Source of the DNA: Sympetrum striolatum
Taxonomy: Eukaryota; Arthropoda; Insecta; Odonata; Libellulidae
DNA: 64,000 nt
Reading direction: 5' to 3'
Assembly: GCA_947579665.1 (NCBI GenBank)
Contig: OX388349.1
Coordinates: 74,342,841-74,406,840 of the forward strand
Within the stretch, counting starts at the first letter, position 1; every line of letters begins with the position of its first letter. Both the position numbers and the translations under genes were made by a program. A model generated the notes under the pieces. That model was not told where the DNA came from. It did no database searches and saw only the letters and a list, made by a program, of their open reading frames with translations. Shown piece after piece: positions 62,693 to 64,000 of this stretch.

Positions 62693-64000
62693 TTATAGGA
62701 GAATTTTTCAGGCATATAGTTATTTTGTGAAACATTTATAAAACCACATCTTTACTCAAGCCAATTCTGTTTTTTAACTCATGTATGACCATTATTGACA
62801 ATATTCACTTATTTGCCAATGGGATTTTTAAAATTTTTATAAATATTATTTACTATGCTCAAGTCAGCTGTAAAAAACATGATTCCATCCTGAATTTTTC
62901 GTATTATTCCATTTCTGATTCTCATAGCTAGTAAAAGATATAATCGTTTTTAATATTTGCAATTTTCATATTATGCATTTTTATTTAATGCTACTTTCAT
63001 CCTATTTTATGTTGGTTATATATTTTTGTATATATTTTTATGATTATTGTGGGTATTTATTTTCTCACATTCAAGTCACACTTTTTATTTACTGTTTAAT
63101 CCTATTGATATGTTTGGTGCTTATTGTATGTAGGTAACAACAATAATTATTGGAGTGTGGGAATCACAGTTTTATGATACAGATGTTGTGTATTTGTGTG
63201 TTCATATAAGATAAGATATTTGCGATTAAGCAATTTGCATGAGCTTTATATCCTCAGTGGTGTTGGTAATATGTAAAGAAATCACCAGGAATATTTTCTT
63301 TGCTGTAGAAATTTTTCTTTCTTAAAACATCTCAGCATGGTGTTTGATTACCATTTGTAGAAATGAAAAGCTTCATTATGATGCCTAAGCATTCCCAGAG
63401 CCTGACGAAGGTAAATATAAAATAAAATAGAAGTAATTGCTTGGAATCAATCTGACCAATCCCAGTTTCCTATCAAAAAGTCAAGATTTTCCAAGGAAAA
63501 TAGTTTATGTCACAGTGGAAGTAGAACATGACTGTAATGAAGATATCTGAAGGGCTGCAATGCATGAGGTGTTATATCAGATATATGCCAAGTAAAATGA
63601 AGATAATGTGATCTTGGTTTGCTAAATTTAAGGCATCTCTTTGAAAATAATGTTTAGTAATTACGAATGATAAATGTAGATAAGTGGAATTTAGAAAGGC
63701 TTTAGATTAAATTTTTAAGCTGAAAATATCCGCTTTAACTATTCTTCCCCAAAGCAGTTGAAGTAAGACATCTGCACTAAATGTGTAATCATTTAAGTTG
63801 GAAAACGTTTGGTTTACAAAATATTTTGGAGGTGTCTTCATAACCCAAAATGTTTTTTTTTTCAAAATTGGATTATAATTGTTTGAAATTAATTTTGCAA
63901 TTCACCCAGCATAATGTAGAACTGTTGATGGAATAAGTCATGAAGAAGTCGCTGTATGTGATGCATTTGCAAAATTATTGATATGAAAGCCTAGCTTCGC
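62693..64000. other. AT-rich sequence to window end
   Basis: No gene is recognised. One exon-like segment at 63361-63410 (acceptor ccatttgtag, donor gtaaat) is open in the phase left by BCAS3 exon 7, but its encoded sequence does not resemble known BCAS3 C-termini. Confidence 0.35.

Overview
The window is eukaryotic nuclear DNA and reads as arthropod, most likely insect. It is AT-rich, its genes are split by GT-AG introns of up to several kb, and it is full of arthropod-type transposons (mariner, hAT and piggyBac-type MITEs, a Helitron fragment, jockey-like and RTE-like non-LTR elements, tRNA-derived SINEs). I do not assign a species.

Four protein-coding genes can be assembled exon by exon with consistent splice phases. 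(1) A neutral sphingomyelinase of the SMPD2 type on the minus strand (20505 down to 9442; 7 exons, 408 aa). (2) A RIB43A/RIBC2 ciliary microtubule inner protein on the minus strand (38794 down to 26254; 7 exons, 381 aa), whose introns hold a large nest of transposons. (3) A cytosolic ferritin heavy chain on the plus strand (39952-44418; 3 exons, 175 aa), head to head with RIB43A across about 1.16 kb. (4) A BCAS3/rudhira homologue on the plus strand (50096-60810; 7 exons seen, about 925 aa), whose C-terminal end is not resolved before the window ends. The four genes have unrelated jobs (membrane lipid turnover, axonemal structure, iron storage, autophagy/cytoskeleton), so nothing suggests a functional cluster.

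The leftmost 9.2 kb holds no gene I recognise. Several minus-strand open segments there (2781-3110, 5884-6176, 6272-6326, 7932-8153, 8943-9186) look coding-like and may belong to one unidentified gene or to relics.

The most interesting unexplained structure is a repeated element present at four loci (16.56-18.53, 27.65-28.74, 37.16-38.35 and 45.06-46.09 kb). It is built from degenerate modules, and each module carries a tRNA T-arm/box-B-like motif (tgggttcgat or its complement). These motifs recur every 147-177 bp. The ends carry a self-complementary AT-rich terminus next to gcttctccggattcattc. One copy is a complete fold-back (inverted dimer) in which the spacing continues across the symmetry axis; one is two copies in tandem; one is split by a hAT MITE with its target-site duplication. 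Other notable items are a near-perfect 42-bp-arm hairpin flanked by 11-bp direct repeats in a BCAS3 intron, a tiny Tc1-like palindrome, and a triplicated 111-bp repeat.
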